64,000 nucleotides of DNA from Chloroflexota bacterium (GCA_016213105.1 JACRBN010000025.1:1-64000), one strand, 5' to 3'; positions 52,403-61,445 are shown, counted from the first letter of the stretch. Notes: a model not told the origin generated them from the letters alone. Made by a program: numbers and translations.

Positions 52403-52466
52403 AACCCTGCCCCACACGCAACACCTGTACGGGACAGGTTTCATACGGCAGCGACGAAGCCGCGGA
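52403..52466 (+). repeat. ~63-bp dispersed repeat, copy A
   Basis: It shares most bases with copies at 53663 and 54398, including CGCAACACCTGTACGGGACA and GCGACGAAGCC. An inner ACCTGT/ACAGGT pair could form a small hairpin. It precedes the beta-propeller lipoprotein. Confidence 0.85.
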
Positions 52467-52632
52467 TTTGGGCAGCAGCGGAAGTAGTGTCGATGACGCT
52501 GAATGTCAAAATCGAATGCTCGCATTTATCCAAAATTCCCTGTAACGCCGGCCGCATTCTGATATCGAATATGATGTAATGGGACATGCAGTAGAATTGG
52601 TTATAAATTACGTTGAGAAGACGAGGAATCGT

Positions 52633-53622
52633 ATGAGAATTTATGGGATGGTGTCGAAGATTCTAGCCCTGGTATTAACCAGTGGATTGCTATTCTCATG
52701 TAATACCCTGCATGGAACCCCTCAGGTTCCTGAAGCTCCACAGGTTCCCGGAGTGACGTATATTACTTCCAAGGGAAATCCAGCACCCACTTCCATTTTC
52801 TGGTCGCCAAGGGATTCAGCCAAAATCCTGGTCAATACGCATCAACTTATGACTCGCAAGTCAAGCATCTACATTCTTGATCCGATATCGAAGGATGAAA
52901 CAATGCTGGTTGATACAAATGGTGACATTGTGGCCAGCGCCTGGTCGCCGGACGGAAAGCATATTGCCCTGTCTGTTGATGGAGACACAAAAGAATTTCC
53001 CGGGGGTGGCTTGTGGGTGATAAATTCGGAAGATAATTCCAGGGAAAATATTTTCGAAAAGTATGGTGCCGCTTTTTGGTTACAAAATGGGAATAAACTG
53101 GTTATTTTGACCGATGAAGAGTATGCGTCTGCTCACAATTCGCGACGCATCCTGATCTACCTAATGGATATTCAAACGAAAGAACTGGATTTGATTTATT
53201 CAAACGAGGAAAATGTAGCGATTACCGGATTTTCATCGTCGCCCGATGGAAAATATCTGGTCTTATCATTAAGCCTTAATGATGAAGACGGCGCAGAGGA
53301 TTTGTATCTTTTGGATGTGCAAACTGGAACCATGAGCCAGTTAACCCATGATGGGGTCAGTTCATTTCCTATATGGTCTACACACGGGGAATTGATCGCA
53401 TACGAGAAATTGTCCACTATCGGAAGCGAATTAATGTCATCATTACACATAATTCTCCCGGACGGGAGTTGTGATATTGAGGCACAGAATTTGAATTATG
53501 TATTTTCTCCCTCTTGGTCGCCCGATGGAAAAGAGATTGCATTCATCGGCAAGGACGGCATTTACATCATGGATACCACCATTGTGTTTGGGAGGGACAT
53601 TTATGAAGATTTATGTCCATAG
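52633..53622 (+). CDS. TolB-like beta-propeller lipoprotein, AT-rich
   Basis: ATG 52633 follows GAGG; ATG 52579 further upstream is open but unlikely. The 329-aa product has a lipobox (SGLLFSC) and about five repeats of WSPDGK type (ASAWSPDGKHIALSVDG, then GFSSSPDGKYLVLSLSL, FPIWSTHGELIAYEKL and SPSWSPDGKEIAFIG). It is a PD40/TolB-like propeller without a kinase, unlike the fused propellers at 22377 and 24612. Base and codon use is clearly more AT-rich than the neighbouring housekeeping genes, and it lies between two copies of the 63-bp repeat, suggesting acquisition. Confidence 0.82.
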   Translation: MRIYGMVSKILALVLTSGLLFSCNTLHGTPQVPEAPQVPGVTYITSKGNPAPTSIFWSPRDSAKILVNTHQLMTRKSSIYILDPISKDETMLVDTNGDIVASAWSPDGKHIALSVDGDTKEFPGGGLWVINSEDNSRENIFEKYGAAFWLQNGNKLVILTDEEYASAHNSRRILIYLMDIQTKELDLIYSNEENVAITGFSSSPDGKYLVLSLSLNDEDGAEDLYLLDVQTGTMSQLTHDGVSSFPIWSTHGELIAYEKLSTIGSELMSSLHIILPDGSCDIEAQNLNYVFSPSWSPDGKEIAFIGKDGIYIMDTTIVFGRDIYEDLCP

Positions 53623-53662
53623 TGCCACACCATTGCGCGGAGAGGCTGCAATTTCTCAACCT

Positions 53663-53725
53663 GACCCTGCCCACGCGCAACACCTGTACGGGACAGGTTT
53701 CCCATGTCAGCGACGATGCCACGGA
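53663..53725 (+). repeat. ~63-bp dispersed repeat, copy B
   Basis: Compared with copy A it has one base fewer near the start and a handful of substitutions. It lies 40 bp after the propeller gene's stop. The following 100 bp contain no clear gene. Confidence 0.85.
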
Positions 53726-53730
53726 CTTCT

Positions 53731-53784
53731 CACAGATCTGCGCGGATTGGAATAAAAAATCAGTGAAAATCCGTGAACTCTGTG
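53731..53784. repeat. Imperfect inverted repeat (CACAGA...TCTGTG)
   Basis: CACAGA and CGCGGATT on the left match AATCCGTG and TCTGTG on the right. Similar CACAGATCTGCGCGGATT elements are dispersed in bacteria. It directly follows copy B. Confidence 0.55.
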
Positions 53785-53894
53785 ACAAAGAAATGACTCA
53801 CCGTCTTTTGTCCGCCAGAAATGTGAGAGCCACGATTATTTACGAAATGTGGATGGGCCTCTCGTGATTTTTTTCAACAAGATAGAGGTCAAGT

Positions 53895-54317
53895 ATGAAA
53901 TCAGAGAAAAAATATATAAGAATATATCAAATGCAGGCAGCAGTAAGCTATCTGGGACTTGTTTGCTGGGCACTACCCCCAATCGTAGCCGGAAGACTTC
54001 ATGGTTTTGAGTTGATCGTGTGGGTAACGCAAATAGTATTACTCCCTTATATTCTCTTTACTTCAGTCTCGAAAACCGGACGATTTGGAGTTAAAAAATA
54101 TATACTCGGGATAGTGACATTGACTTTGCTTTCACTGTTTGTATTCAGCATGCTTTGTTTGTTTGGAGTAATGAATTTTCTGCTGGGAATTGGAAATATC
54201 ATAGCAGCAGGAATCTCTCTCCTGATTGCCTTTTTGGGAATATGGGCATTTATTGACTATCGATGGTATTCAAAGCCAAGGGAAAATAAAGATATTCAAA
54301 CAAATCACTCGAATTAA
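53895..54317 (+). CDS. Small polytopic membrane protein, AT-rich
   Basis: This 140-aa protein has about four membrane helices (AVSYLGLVCWALPPIVAG, IVWVTQIVLLPYILFTSV, LGIVTLTLLSLFVFSMLCLF, IIAAGISLLIAFLGIWAFI) and basic ends. The C-terminus is charged (YSKPRENKDIQTNHSN). I do not recognise the family. It is much more AT-rich than flanking genes and lies between copies B and C of the 63-bp repeat. An AGAGGTC stretch precedes the ATG. Confidence 0.75.
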   Translation: MKSEKKYIRIYQMQAAVSYLGLVCWALPPIVAGRLHGFELIVWVTQIVLLPYILFTSVSKTGRFGVKKYILGIVTLTLLSLFVFSMLCLFGVMNFLLGIGNIIAAGISLLIAFLGIWAFIDYRWYSKPRENKDIQTNHSN

Positions 54318-54397
54318 GAAAAGAATGTGCGCACCGCCCAAGCCACCTTGTTGCCAGGCGCTTTCAAAACATGCTAGATGATAAAGGTCGCCAACGT

Positions 54398-54460
54398 GAC
54401 ACTGCCCACGCGCAACACCTTTACAGGATAGGTTTCCCGTGTCAGCGACGAAGCCACAGA
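54398..54460 (+). repeat. ~63-bp dispersed repeat, copy C
   Basis: The most diverged copy, with ACCTTTACAGGATAGGT in place of the perfect palindrome. The GCGACGAAGCCACAGA end is kept. It closes the patch of two AT-rich genes. Confidence 0.8.
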
Positions 54461-54490
54461 CATCCGAAGTCTTGAAGACTTCGGATGTCT
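54458..54490. repeat. Perfect palindrome after copy C
   Basis: A 16-bp arm (54458-54473) meets its complement (54475-54490) with one base between. It contains GAAGTCTT/AAGACTTC. It may serve as a terminator ahead of the glycan operon, but no T-run follows. Confidence 0.65.
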
Positions 54491-54568
54491 GTTCTCATGG
54501 CTCCCTGCGCGCTCCTCACGGGCAGGGGCCTGCGGGGGTGGTGGTAAAATGAAAATCCCGAAACAGCC

Positions 54569-55567
54569 ATGATCCTAGACCTCTTTCAACCCCTCCTCTG
54601 GGCCATCCTACTGACCCTGGCGCTGGTCCCCCTTGCAACCAGGATCGCCGTCCGCTTTCAGTTGATCGACCATCCGCACAGTGCGCCGCACAAGGTGCAT
54701 CAGTTCCCCATCCCCAAATCGGGCGGGATCGCGATCAGCGTTGCATTGTTCGCGCTGATCCTGCTGGGCGGGAAGATGGTCAACGCGGAGATTCGCGGCA
54801 TCCTGCTGTCCTCGCTGATCATCATCGCCTTCGGGCTGTGGGACGACGCGAAGCACCTCTCGGCGCGCTGGAAATTGCTCGGCCAGGTGCTGGCCACCGG
54901 CCTGCTGGTCTCGCAGGGCGTCTACATCCGCTTCACGGGACATCCCATCCCCAACATGCTCCTGACCGCCTTCTGGATGATCGGCATCACCAACGCCTTC
55001 AACCTGGTGGACAGCATGGACGGCCTCGCGCCCGGGCTGGCGGGCATCGCCTCGGCCTTTTTCATGCTGGTCACCCTGGACGCCAAACAGGAGGCCCTCT
55101 CCTATATGAGCGCCATCCTGCTGGGCAGTTCCATTGCCATCATCTTCTTCAACACCATGCCCGCCCAGGTCTTCCTGGGCGACCTGGGGGCGCAGTTCCT
55201 GGGCTTCGTGCTGGCGGCGCTGGCAATTGCCTACACCCCGCCCGGTCTGCCCCAGCCGTCCTCGTGGTTCGTTCCCATTTTGCTGCTGGGTGTGCCCATC
55301 TTCGACACCAGCCTGGTGTTCTTCTCGCGCCTGCGCCGCGGCAAGGCCGTCCACGAGGCGGGACTGGATCACAGCTACCATCGTCTCGTCAAGCTGGGCA
55401 TGCCGCCCTCGCGCGCCGTCTTCACCCTGCACCTGGCCGCCATCATCCTGGGCTGCCTGGCCTTCCTGGCCCTGACGCAGTCGCCGCTGCTGGCCAACGT
55501 CATCTTTGCGCTGGCCCTGCTGGCGGGACTCGTCGCCCTGATCTGGCTGGACAGGAAGGCCGCCTAG
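54569..55567 (+). CDS. MraY/WecA-type glycosyl-1-phosphate transferase
   Basis: This 332-aa polytopic protein belongs to the polyprenyl-phosphate N-acetylhexosamine-1-phosphate transferases. The diagnostic Asp pair is in GLWDDAKHLSARWKLLGQ; NAFNLVDSMDGLAPGLAGIA and FLGDLGAQFLGFVLAALAIA follow. Such enzymes link UDP-sugar to undecaprenyl phosphate and start a glycan chain. WecA or TagO function fits better than MraY because no murein genes are nearby. It opens the glycan operon and has a TAAAAT at 54545 near its start. Confidence 0.93.
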   Translation: MILDLFQPLLWAILLTLALVPLATRIAVRFQLIDHPHSAPHKVHQFPIPKSGGIAISVALFALILLGGKMVNAEIRGILLSSLIIIAFGLWDDAKHLSARWKLLGQVLATGLLVSQGVYIRFTGHPIPNMLLTAFWMIGITNAFNLVDSMDGLAPGLAGIASAFFMLVTLDAKQEALSYMSAILLGSSIAIIFFNTMPAQVFLGDLGAQFLGFVLAALAIAYTPPGLPQPSSWFVPILLLGVPIFDTSLVFFSRLRRGKAVHEAGLDHSYHRLVKLGMPPSRAVFTLHLAAIILGCLAFLALTQSPLLANVIFALALLAGLVALIWLDRKAA

Positions 55568-55570
55568 CCG

Positions 55571-56617
55571 ATGCAGGCTGGAGCGTTCGTCTCGGTCATC
55601 CTGGTGTGCTGGAACAGCGGGAAATACCTGCCGCGCTGTCTCGACAGCCTGGAGGCGCAGACCTTTCGGGATTTCGAGGTCGTGCTGGTCGACAACGGCT
55701 CGACCGACGGCTCGCTGGATGGGCTGGCGGAAAAGTATCCGCGCCTGAAGTTTCAAATCGAAAAACTGGGACGCAACCAGGGCTTCGCCGCCGCCAACAA
55801 CATCGGCGTGCGCCTCGCCAGCGGAGCCTGGGCCGCCCTGCTGAACACCGACGCCTTTCCCGCCCCCGACTGGCTGGAGACGCTCACCCAGGCGATTGCC
55901 CGCTTCGGGAATCAATGTGTGTACGCCTCACGCCAGGTGCAGGCCGACCTGCCCTCCCTGCTGGACGGCGAAGGCGACGTGTACCACGTCAGCGGGCTGG
56001 GCTGGCGCATGCATTACAACTTCCCCGTCTACACAGCGGGCGAACCCTTCCGCGTGTTCAGCGCCTGCGGCGCGACGGCCCTGCTGCCGCGCGAGGATTT
56101 CCTGGCCGTGGGCGGCTTCGACGAGGACTACTTCGCCTACCACGAGGATGTCGATCTCGGCTTCCGTCTGCGCCTGCGCGGGCTGGACTGCATGTTGATT
56201 CCGCAGGCGGTCGTGCATCACATCGGCTCGGCCAGCTCGGGCAAGGCCAGCGACTTTGCGATCTATCACGGACACCGCAACCTGGTCTGGACCTATTTCA
56301 AGGACATGCCCGCCCCGCTCCTGTGGCTGTACCTGCCGTTGCATCTGGTGATGAATCTGGTCTTCGTCCTGTTCTTCAGCGCTCAGGGACGGGCGGGGGT
56401 GATCCTGCGCGCCAAATGGGACGCGCTGCTCGGGCTGCCGTCCATGCTCCGCAAACGGGGGCAGGCCCAGGGTCCAGGAAAAGGGCGGGCGGCCTCCATC
56501 CACGCGGCCATGAGTCGCAACTGGTTCGCGCCGCTGCTGGTCTCGCGTCAACGCAAAAAATATCTCCGATCCAAGGATGCGATGATCCAAAGCCGGGAGG
56601 CTTTGGACTCCAAGTAA
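55571..56617 (+). CDS. GT2 family glycosyltransferase (rhamnosyltransferase-like)
   Basis: This 348-aa protein has a GT-A domain: VSVILVCWNSGKYLPRCLDS, EVVLVDNGSTDGSLDG, RNQGFAAANNIGVRLASG, ALLNTDAFPAPDWLETL (DxD-like), and GFDEDYFAYHEDVDLGFRLR (ED-type catalytic region). A C-terminal basic tail follows (SMLRKRGQAQGPGKG). It resembles WbbL-like rhamnosyl transferases of cell-surface glycans. The start lies three nt after the previous stop. Confidence 0.9.
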   Translation: MQAGAFVSVILVCWNSGKYLPRCLDSLEAQTFRDFEVVLVDNGSTDGSLDGLAEKYPRLKFQIEKLGRNQGFAAANNIGVRLASGAWAALLNTDAFPAPDWLETLTQAIARFGNQCVYASRQVQADLPSLLDGEGDVYHVSGLGWRMHYNFPVYTAGEPFRVFSACGATALLPREDFLAVGGFDEDYFAYHEDVDLGFRLRLRGLDCMLIPQAVVHHIGSASSGKASDFAIYHGHRNLVWTYFKDMPAPLLWLYLPLHLVMNLVFVLFFSAQGRAGVILRAKWDALLGLPSMLRKRGQAQGPGKGRAASIHAAMSRNWFAPLLVSRQRKKYLRSKDAMIQSREALDSK

Positions 56618-56621
56618 AAGC

Positions 56622-57521
56622 ATGAAGGAACTCAGCGTTTGCATCGTCACGTTGGATGGCAGGGACAAGATCCTGCCCTGCCTGGCCTCGCTGTTCGAAA
56701 AGACGCGCCTCGACATGCACGTGGTCGTGGTGGACAACGCCTCGGAGGACGGCACGCCCGAGGCCATCCGCGCGGCCTTCCCGCAGGTGCAGGTGATCGT
56801 CAACACGCAGAATGTCGGCTACGCGCGCGCAGTCAACCAGGGCATCCAGGCCTGCCCCGCGCGCTATCACGTGCTGATCAATCCTGATGCGGTTCTGCAC
56901 AACGATGCGCTCGGCCTGCTGCGCGATTTCATGGAAGCCAACCCGCAGGCGGGCATCTGTTCGCCGCGCGTGCTCAACAGCGACGGCTCGATGCAGTATC
57001 AATGCCGCCGCGGAGAGGCGCGCCCGGGCGAGGTCTTTGCCTATTTTCTCGGGCTGTCGCACCTGTTCCCCAAAGACCCGCGCTTCACGGGCTACCTGCT
57101 GACCCACCTCGACGATAACCAGGTCAATGAAGTGAAGGCCGTTTCGGGCTCGACCATGCTGATCCGCCGCGAGGTTATCGAGCAGATCGGCTGCCTGGAC
57201 GAGCAGTTCTTCGCCTACCAGGAGGACGCCGATTACTGTTTCACGGCGCGCCAGGCCGGCTGGAAGATCTTCTACGTGCCCGACCCGGTCGTGATCCACA
57301 TCGGCGGTCACGGCGGCTCGCGCAAGCGTCCGTATTTTGCGATCTACCACTGGCATCGTTCCTACTTCCTGTATTACCGCAAGAACCTGGCGCGCGATTA
57401 TCCGTTCTGGTTCCATCCCTTTTATTATTTCGTCATGCTGGTTAAACTTGGGCTCAGCCTGCTCGGCGCTTTTCTCAGTCCCGAGAAAGTCGTCGGGACG
57501 AAAAAGCCTGATCCCACATGA
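56622..57521 (+). CDS. GT2 family glycosyltransferase, second
   Basis: This 299-aa protein has the same GT-A plan as its neighbour: LSVCIVTLDGRDKILPCLAS, VVVDNASEDGTPEAIRAAFP, NVGYARAVNQGIQ, LINPDAVLHNDALGLL and CLDEQFFAYQEDADYCFTAR. A C-terminal amphipathic segment (YYFVMLVKLGLSLLGAFLS) may hold it to the membrane. It probably adds the next sugar of the lipid-linked glycan. Its stop overlaps the next gene's start (ATGA). Confidence 0.9.
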   Translation: MKELSVCIVTLDGRDKILPCLASLFEKTRLDMHVVVVDNASEDGTPEAIRAAFPQVQVIVNTQNVGYARAVNQGIQACPARYHVLINPDAVLHNDALGLLRDFMEANPQAGICSPRVLNSDGSMQYQCRRGEARPGEVFAYFLGLSHLFPKDPRFTGYLLTHLDDNQVNEVKAVSGSTMLIRREVIEQIGCLDEQFFAYQEDADYCFTARQAGWKIFYVPDPVVIHIGGHGGSRKRPYFAIYHWHRSYFLYYRKNLARDYPFWFHPFYYFVMLVKLGLSLLGAFLSPEKVVGTKKPDPT

Positions 57522-60109
57522 CCCTTTCCCCCTCCGCTCATTCCCCCTGGAAACGTCCCCGCCTCGTCCTGGCCTGCTTCGGCCTGGCGGCGGGACTATC
57601 CCTGTGGACGGCTTCCTTTGCGATGGGAGCAGCCTCCTCCGATCCCGCGCGCGGATTTTTGAGCGGCCTCTCGACCGAGTGGCTGATCCTGTTTTCTGCG
57701 GGGACGCTGGCCGCCCTCGGGCTGGTCGCTTTCGCGTGGCAGGCCTGGCGCTCCCCCGCCTGGGCTGAGTCGCGCTGGACGCTTCTCTCGGCAAAATGGC
57801 TGCGTTGGTCCAGCCTGGGAATCTTCGCCCTGAGCGGAAGCCTGGCCTGCCTGCCCGCCTATCGCTTCCAGGAAGCGCAAATTTATTTCGAGCGTCTGCA
57901 TCCGCTCATCGCCTGGCTGGCCTTCTTCAGCGGGCTGCTGGCGCTGCTCTCCCTGCTGGCTGAATATGAATTTCAACCCGAAAGCGCCAGGACCGCGCTG
58001 CGCTCGCGCAGGACGGCCCTGTTGGTGGCGCTGGGCATGATCGTTGCTGTGCTTGCGTTGTGGGCCGCCTACACCTGGGGTCTGCCCGGGCGCTACGAGG
58101 AATACCGCTACGCCGCCAGCGTCCCCATGCTGGGATGGCAGATCCTGCTGGGCCTGCTGGCGGCCCTGGGATTCCACCTGGCCGAGCCGAAACTGGCGCG
58201 CATCCAACGCCTCGACCTGTGGCTGCCGCTCGTCATTTGGATCCTGGCCGCGCTCCTCTGGGTCAGCCAACCGACGCCGCCCAGCTACTTCAACCCCGGG
58301 CCCTACGCGCCCAACCGTGAATACTATCCCTTCTCGGATGCTTCCTTCTTCGACCTGGGCAGCCAATACCTGCTGATCGGCGAAGGCCTGAACTCGCACT
58401 TTGCCTTCGAACGTCCGCTCTACATGCAGGCCCTGGTCTTCCTGCACATGGCCGTCGGCCAGAACTACACCGACGTGGCCAACCTGCAAGCCGCCCTGCT
58501 GGCGGTCCTGGTGATGTTCGTGTACCTGATCGGCAAGGAGCTCTCGGGGCGTCCGCTGGGAATTGGGCTGGCCGTGCTGATCGCCCTGCGCGGGGTCAAC
58601 GGCATCTTCAGCGCGGCCTTCACCGACCTGGCCAGCCCCAAGCAATTGCTAACCGACTTCCCAACCGCGGTGGGCATGGCCCTGCTCACCTGGCTGACCG
58701 TCAAATGGCTCAGGCGTCCTGCGGAGAATCGCCTGTACGTGTTCTGGGCAGGCGGACTGGTGGCCTTGCTCTCGCTGACGCGCACCAACGCCCTGTTCGC
58801 CCTCGGTCCGATCCTGCTGTTCCTGTGGATTCTGTATCGGCGCAGATTGCGTACGGCTTTCGGCCTGTCGGTTGTCCTGGCGGCGATGTTCATCGCCAGC
58901 CTCTACCCCTGGGGCATCGCCAATGAGACCTCCATCCTGGAGATGTACTACCTCAAGATTATCAGGGTGCTCGAAGTGCGTTATCACTTCGACTTCAACG
59001 GCCCGGACGCGCTGAAACCCGCTTCCTCGGCCTTGATGTCGCCCCTGCCGTTCGAACTCACGCCCCCACCCGCCTCCCCGCCCGGGCCTGGTTTCGTGGT
59101 GCAGGGCATGTACAACAACCTGCTGACCTCCTTCCTGTGCCTGCCCGCCTCCTTCGAATGGCACGACCTGCGCTACCTGTTGAAGGAGACCTACCCCTAC
59201 TGGGACCGCGCCTGGGATCGGACATTCCCCGCGCCCGAGGCCGCCTTCCTGTTGATGCAGTTGGGCATCCTGTCCTTTGGCGTCGGCATGGCCTGGAAGC
59301 GCGCGCGCCTGGCGGGCCTCGCGCCGCTGCTGTTGTTCCTGGCTTATCAACTCGCCAACACACTCGGGCGCACCTCGGGCGGACGCTACGTTGTCCCCGT
59401 GGACTGGGTCGTGCTGGTCTATTACCTGTTCGGGCTGGTCGAGATCGCCATCCTCGCGCTGGCCCTATTCACCCGCGGGGCTCCCGCCGAAGAAACCATC
59501 CCAGCCCTGCCGTCGGACCAGTTCCGCTGGCCGCCTGCCTGGAAGATGGCGGGCGTCCTCGGGCTGTTCGCGCTGATCGGACTCAGCCCCACCTGGAGCG
59601 AAGCCTTGTATCCGCCGCGCTACACGGATGCGACCCAGGCCGCCGCGCTGGAGTCCCTGCAGGAAGCTGGGTACTTCGCGGAGGCGGGCCTGACCTCCGC
59701 GAAGTTGGATGCATTCCTGAAACAGCCGTCCGCCGAGGTGGCCTTCGGGCGCGTGCTCTATCCGCGTTTCTACAACAAGGACAAGGGCGAACCCGACAAC
59801 GCCTATCCCTACCGCACCCTGGCTTTTCCGCGCCTGGCGTTCAGGCTGTTGACCCCGAACGAGAATCTGGGCATCCTGCTTCCCAGCAAGAAGATCAGGC
59901 TGTTCCCCAACGGCGCGGACGCCATCGTCATCGGCTGTGTTGGCGCGGATTCGAATCGAAAGTCCGTCTACCTGGATGCACTGGTCATCTTCACGCTGGA
60001 CGAAAACGGGGGGGCGCAGGTCTACGCGCGCGATCCCTCCGCCCCGCTGGCCTGTCCCGCTCCCCCCGTCACCTGCGACCTGAATAATAACTGCCGCTCG
60101 GACGATTGA
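57518..60109 (+). CDS. Large membrane GT-C glycosyltransferase (GT39-like)
   Basis: This 863-aa protein has about 13 predicted helices and a long C-terminal part. Early loop EYYPFSDASFFDLGSQYLLI looks like the first extracytoplasmic loop of dolichyl-phosphate-mannose-type transferases. It also has LTRTNALFALGPILLFLWIL and YRRRLRTAFGLSVVLAAM in the middle. The C-terminal part (about 700-863) is soluble (FPRLAFRLLTPNENLGILLP). It would transfer a polyprenyl-linked sugar outside. It is coupled to the preceding GT2 gene by a 4-nt overlap. Confidence 0.85.
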   Translation: MTLSPSAHSPWKRPRLVLACFGLAAGLSLWTASFAMGAASSDPARGFLSGLSTEWLILFSAGTLAALGLVAFAWQAWRSPAWAESRWTLLSAKWLRWSSLGIFALSGSLACLPAYRFQEAQIYFERLHPLIAWLAFFSGLLALLSLLAEYEFQPESARTALRSRRTALLVALGMIVAVLALWAAYTWGLPGRYEEYRYAASVPMLGWQILLGLLAALGFHLAEPKLARIQRLDLWLPLVIWILAALLWVSQPTPPSYFNPGPYAPNREYYPFSDASFFDLGSQYLLIGEGLNSHFAFERPLYMQALVFLHMAVGQNYTDVANLQAALLAVLVMFVYLIGKELSGRPLGIGLAVLIALRGVNGIFSAAFTDLASPKQLLTDFPTAVGMALLTWLTVKWLRRPAENRLYVFWAGGLVALLSLTRTNALFALGPILLFLWILYRRRLRTAFGLSVVLAAMFIASLYPWGIANETSILEMYYLKIIRVLEVRYHFDFNGPDALKPASSALMSPLPFELTPPPASPPGPGFVVQGMYNNLLTSFLCLPASFEWHDLRYLLKETYPYWDRAWDRTFPAPEAAFLLMQLGILSFGVGMAWKRARLAGLAPLLLFLAYQLANTLGRTSGGRYVVPVDWVVLVYYLFGLVEIAILALALFTRGAPAEETIPALPSDQFRWPPAWKMAGVLGLFALIGLSPTWSEALYPPRYTDATQAAALESLQEAGYFAEAGLTSAKLDAFLKQPSAEVAFGRVLYPRFYNKDKGEPDNAYPYRTLAFPRLAFRLLTPNENLGILLPSKKIRLFPNGADAIVIGCVGADSNRKSVYLDALVIFTLDENGGAQVYARDPSAPLACPAPPVTCDLNNNCRSDD

Positions 60110-60112
60110 ATT

Positions 60113-60152
60113 AAAAGCTATCGTGGATTTGCAATCCACGACAGCTTTTTTA
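60113..60152 (+). terminator. Intrinsic terminator of the glycan operon
   Basis: An imperfect 16-bp stem (AAAGCT, a TATCG/CGACA mismatch, and GTGGATT with AATCCAC) is followed by a T-run. Confidence 0.85.
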
Positions 60153-60179
60153 TCGGCAATCCGCACGGGCTTTTTACGA

Positions 60180-61211
60180 TCAGGCCATCTGCTCGGCCCT
60201 GCGCGCCGCGTGGATGAGATACAACTCAGCCAGGAACAGCAGGATGGCCATCATCTGGTGGAAGAGGGCCACGGCGAGCTGGACGTTGAATATGACCACC
60301 CCGATCCCAAACAGGACCTGCGCCGCAACCAGCCCCACCAGGACGAGCGCCGATTTGCGCACCTCGCCCTGCCCCTTCCCCACTGCGAAATAAGCCCACA
60401 ACGCCAATGCCAGCACCGCAAACGCGAACCAGCGATGGATGAAGGCCACCGTCTGGGGCGTCTCGAACAGGTTCAGGCTCCAGGGTTCGAGCGCGCTGAG
60501 CAGGCCCTTCGGGACAAGCTGGCCGAACATCAACGGCCAGGTGTTCGAGACGTGACCCGCCTTCAATCCCGCGGTCAGGCCGCCGTAGGCGATCTGGATC
60601 AGCAGGATGACGAAGACAACCACGGATAACTTCCAGGGCAGGGAATAGCCCGCCCGTCCCTGCGGAAATCCGCGCAGGTGGCCGACCGCCGTCCAGAAGC
60701 TGAGGCCCAGCAGAGTCAGCGCCAGGAAGAGGTGAATGGTCAGGCGATAATGACTCACCGAGGGCCGATCCACCAATCCGCTGGCGACCATGTACCAGCC
60801 CGCAAAAGCCTGCAAAATGAAGAGCATGCCCATCACGAAGTAGATCCCGAATTCCTTCCACGGGATGCGTTTGGTGAAGAGGAAGTAGAACACAGGGATG
60901 GCATACAGCAGGCCAACGCCGCGCGCCAGCAGGCGGTGGAACCATTCGATGAAAAAAATGAACTGATATTCCTCCAGCGTCATGGAGGTGTTGACGTGAA
61001 GGTACTCGGGCGTCTGCTGGTACTTGAGGAATTCCTCTCGCCAGGCCTGCTCGCCCAGCGGAGGCAGCGTCCCGCTGATCGGGTTCCACTCCACGATGGA
61101 CAGGCCCGAGCGCGTCAGGCGGGTGTAGCCGCCCCACACGACCAGGAAAGCCACGAAAAAGGCAAAAATAAGGAGCCAGGTCATGACGGCTCGGTTTTGG
61201 GTTTTGGGCAT
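60180..61211 (-). CDS. ctaA: Heme A synthase (CtaA/COX15)
   Basis: The start at 61211 gives 343 aa with about eight helices; upstream codons are repeat-derived. The family pattern is clear: VWGGYTRLTRSGLSIVEWNP near the start, FFIEWFHRLLARGVGLLYAI, and YRLTIHLFLALTLLGLSFW, with FIHRWFAFAVLALALWAYF and VALFHQMMAILLFLAELYLI later. The helix histidines bind heme. It oxidises heme O to heme A for cytochrome oxidase, so aerobic or microaerobic respiration is likely. The TATAAT on the minus strand near 61242 and GGAGA fit this start. Confidence 0.94.
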   Translation of the reverse strand: MPKTQNRAVMTWLLIFAFFVAFLVVWGGYTRLTRSGLSIVEWNPISGTLPPLGEQAWREEFLKYQQTPEYLHVNTSMTLEEYQFIFFIEWFHRLLARGVGLLYAIPVFYFLFTKRIPWKEFGIYFVMGMLFILQAFAGWYMVASGLVDRPSVSHYRLTIHLFLALTLLGLSFWTAVGHLRGFPQGRAGYSLPWKLSVVVFVILLIQIAYGGLTAGLKAGHVSNTWPLMFGQLVPKGLLSALEPWSLNLFETPQTVAFIHRWFAFAVLALALWAYFAVGKGQGEVRKSALVLVGLVAAQVLFGIGVVIFNVQLAVALFHQMMAILLFLAELYLIHAARRAEQMA

Positions 61212-61282
61212 GGGGTCTCCGTATGCAGTGTGTATGCGCAGATTATAAGCCGTATGGTTAACGCCTGATGAAAATCCCCGCT

Positions 61283-61357
61283 GTTGCTCCTGGCGGATTG
61301 CAAATCCAGCGGGAGCAACCCATGCTCGCCGACGATTTTTAATCGTCGGCCTTTTTT
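61283..61357 (+). ncRNA. Possible small RNA or repeat ending in an intrinsic terminator
   Basis: A GTTGCTCC/GGGAGCAAC hairpin (61283 onward) with an inner GGATT/AATCC is followed by a 10-bp GCCGACGATT stem and a T-run (61328-61357). The terminator points to the plus strand, where no gene lies. The neighbouring coding genes are both on the minus strand. A short plus-strand transcript of about 75 nt would explain it; a REP relic is the alternative. Confidence 0.4.
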
Positions 61358-61445
61358 CATGCAAGGCAATATCCAGGATCCGGTGGACTGCAATTCCAGC
61401 GGGAACATTGGATTGCAGAGGACAAGCCGTGGATCACGAACGATG

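Noticed and set aside
52403-54460. Classical integron attC sites
   Set aside because: Only copy A has an RYYYAAC-like core and no GTTRRRY partner or long imperfect stem was found, so I report the array only as cassette-like. No integrase gene is in the window.
61283-61322. tRNA-like minihelix (GTTGCTCC acceptor and GGATT arm with terminal CCA)
   Set aside because: No D or anticodon arm and no proper T-loop sequence are present; the pattern fits a hairpin repeat.
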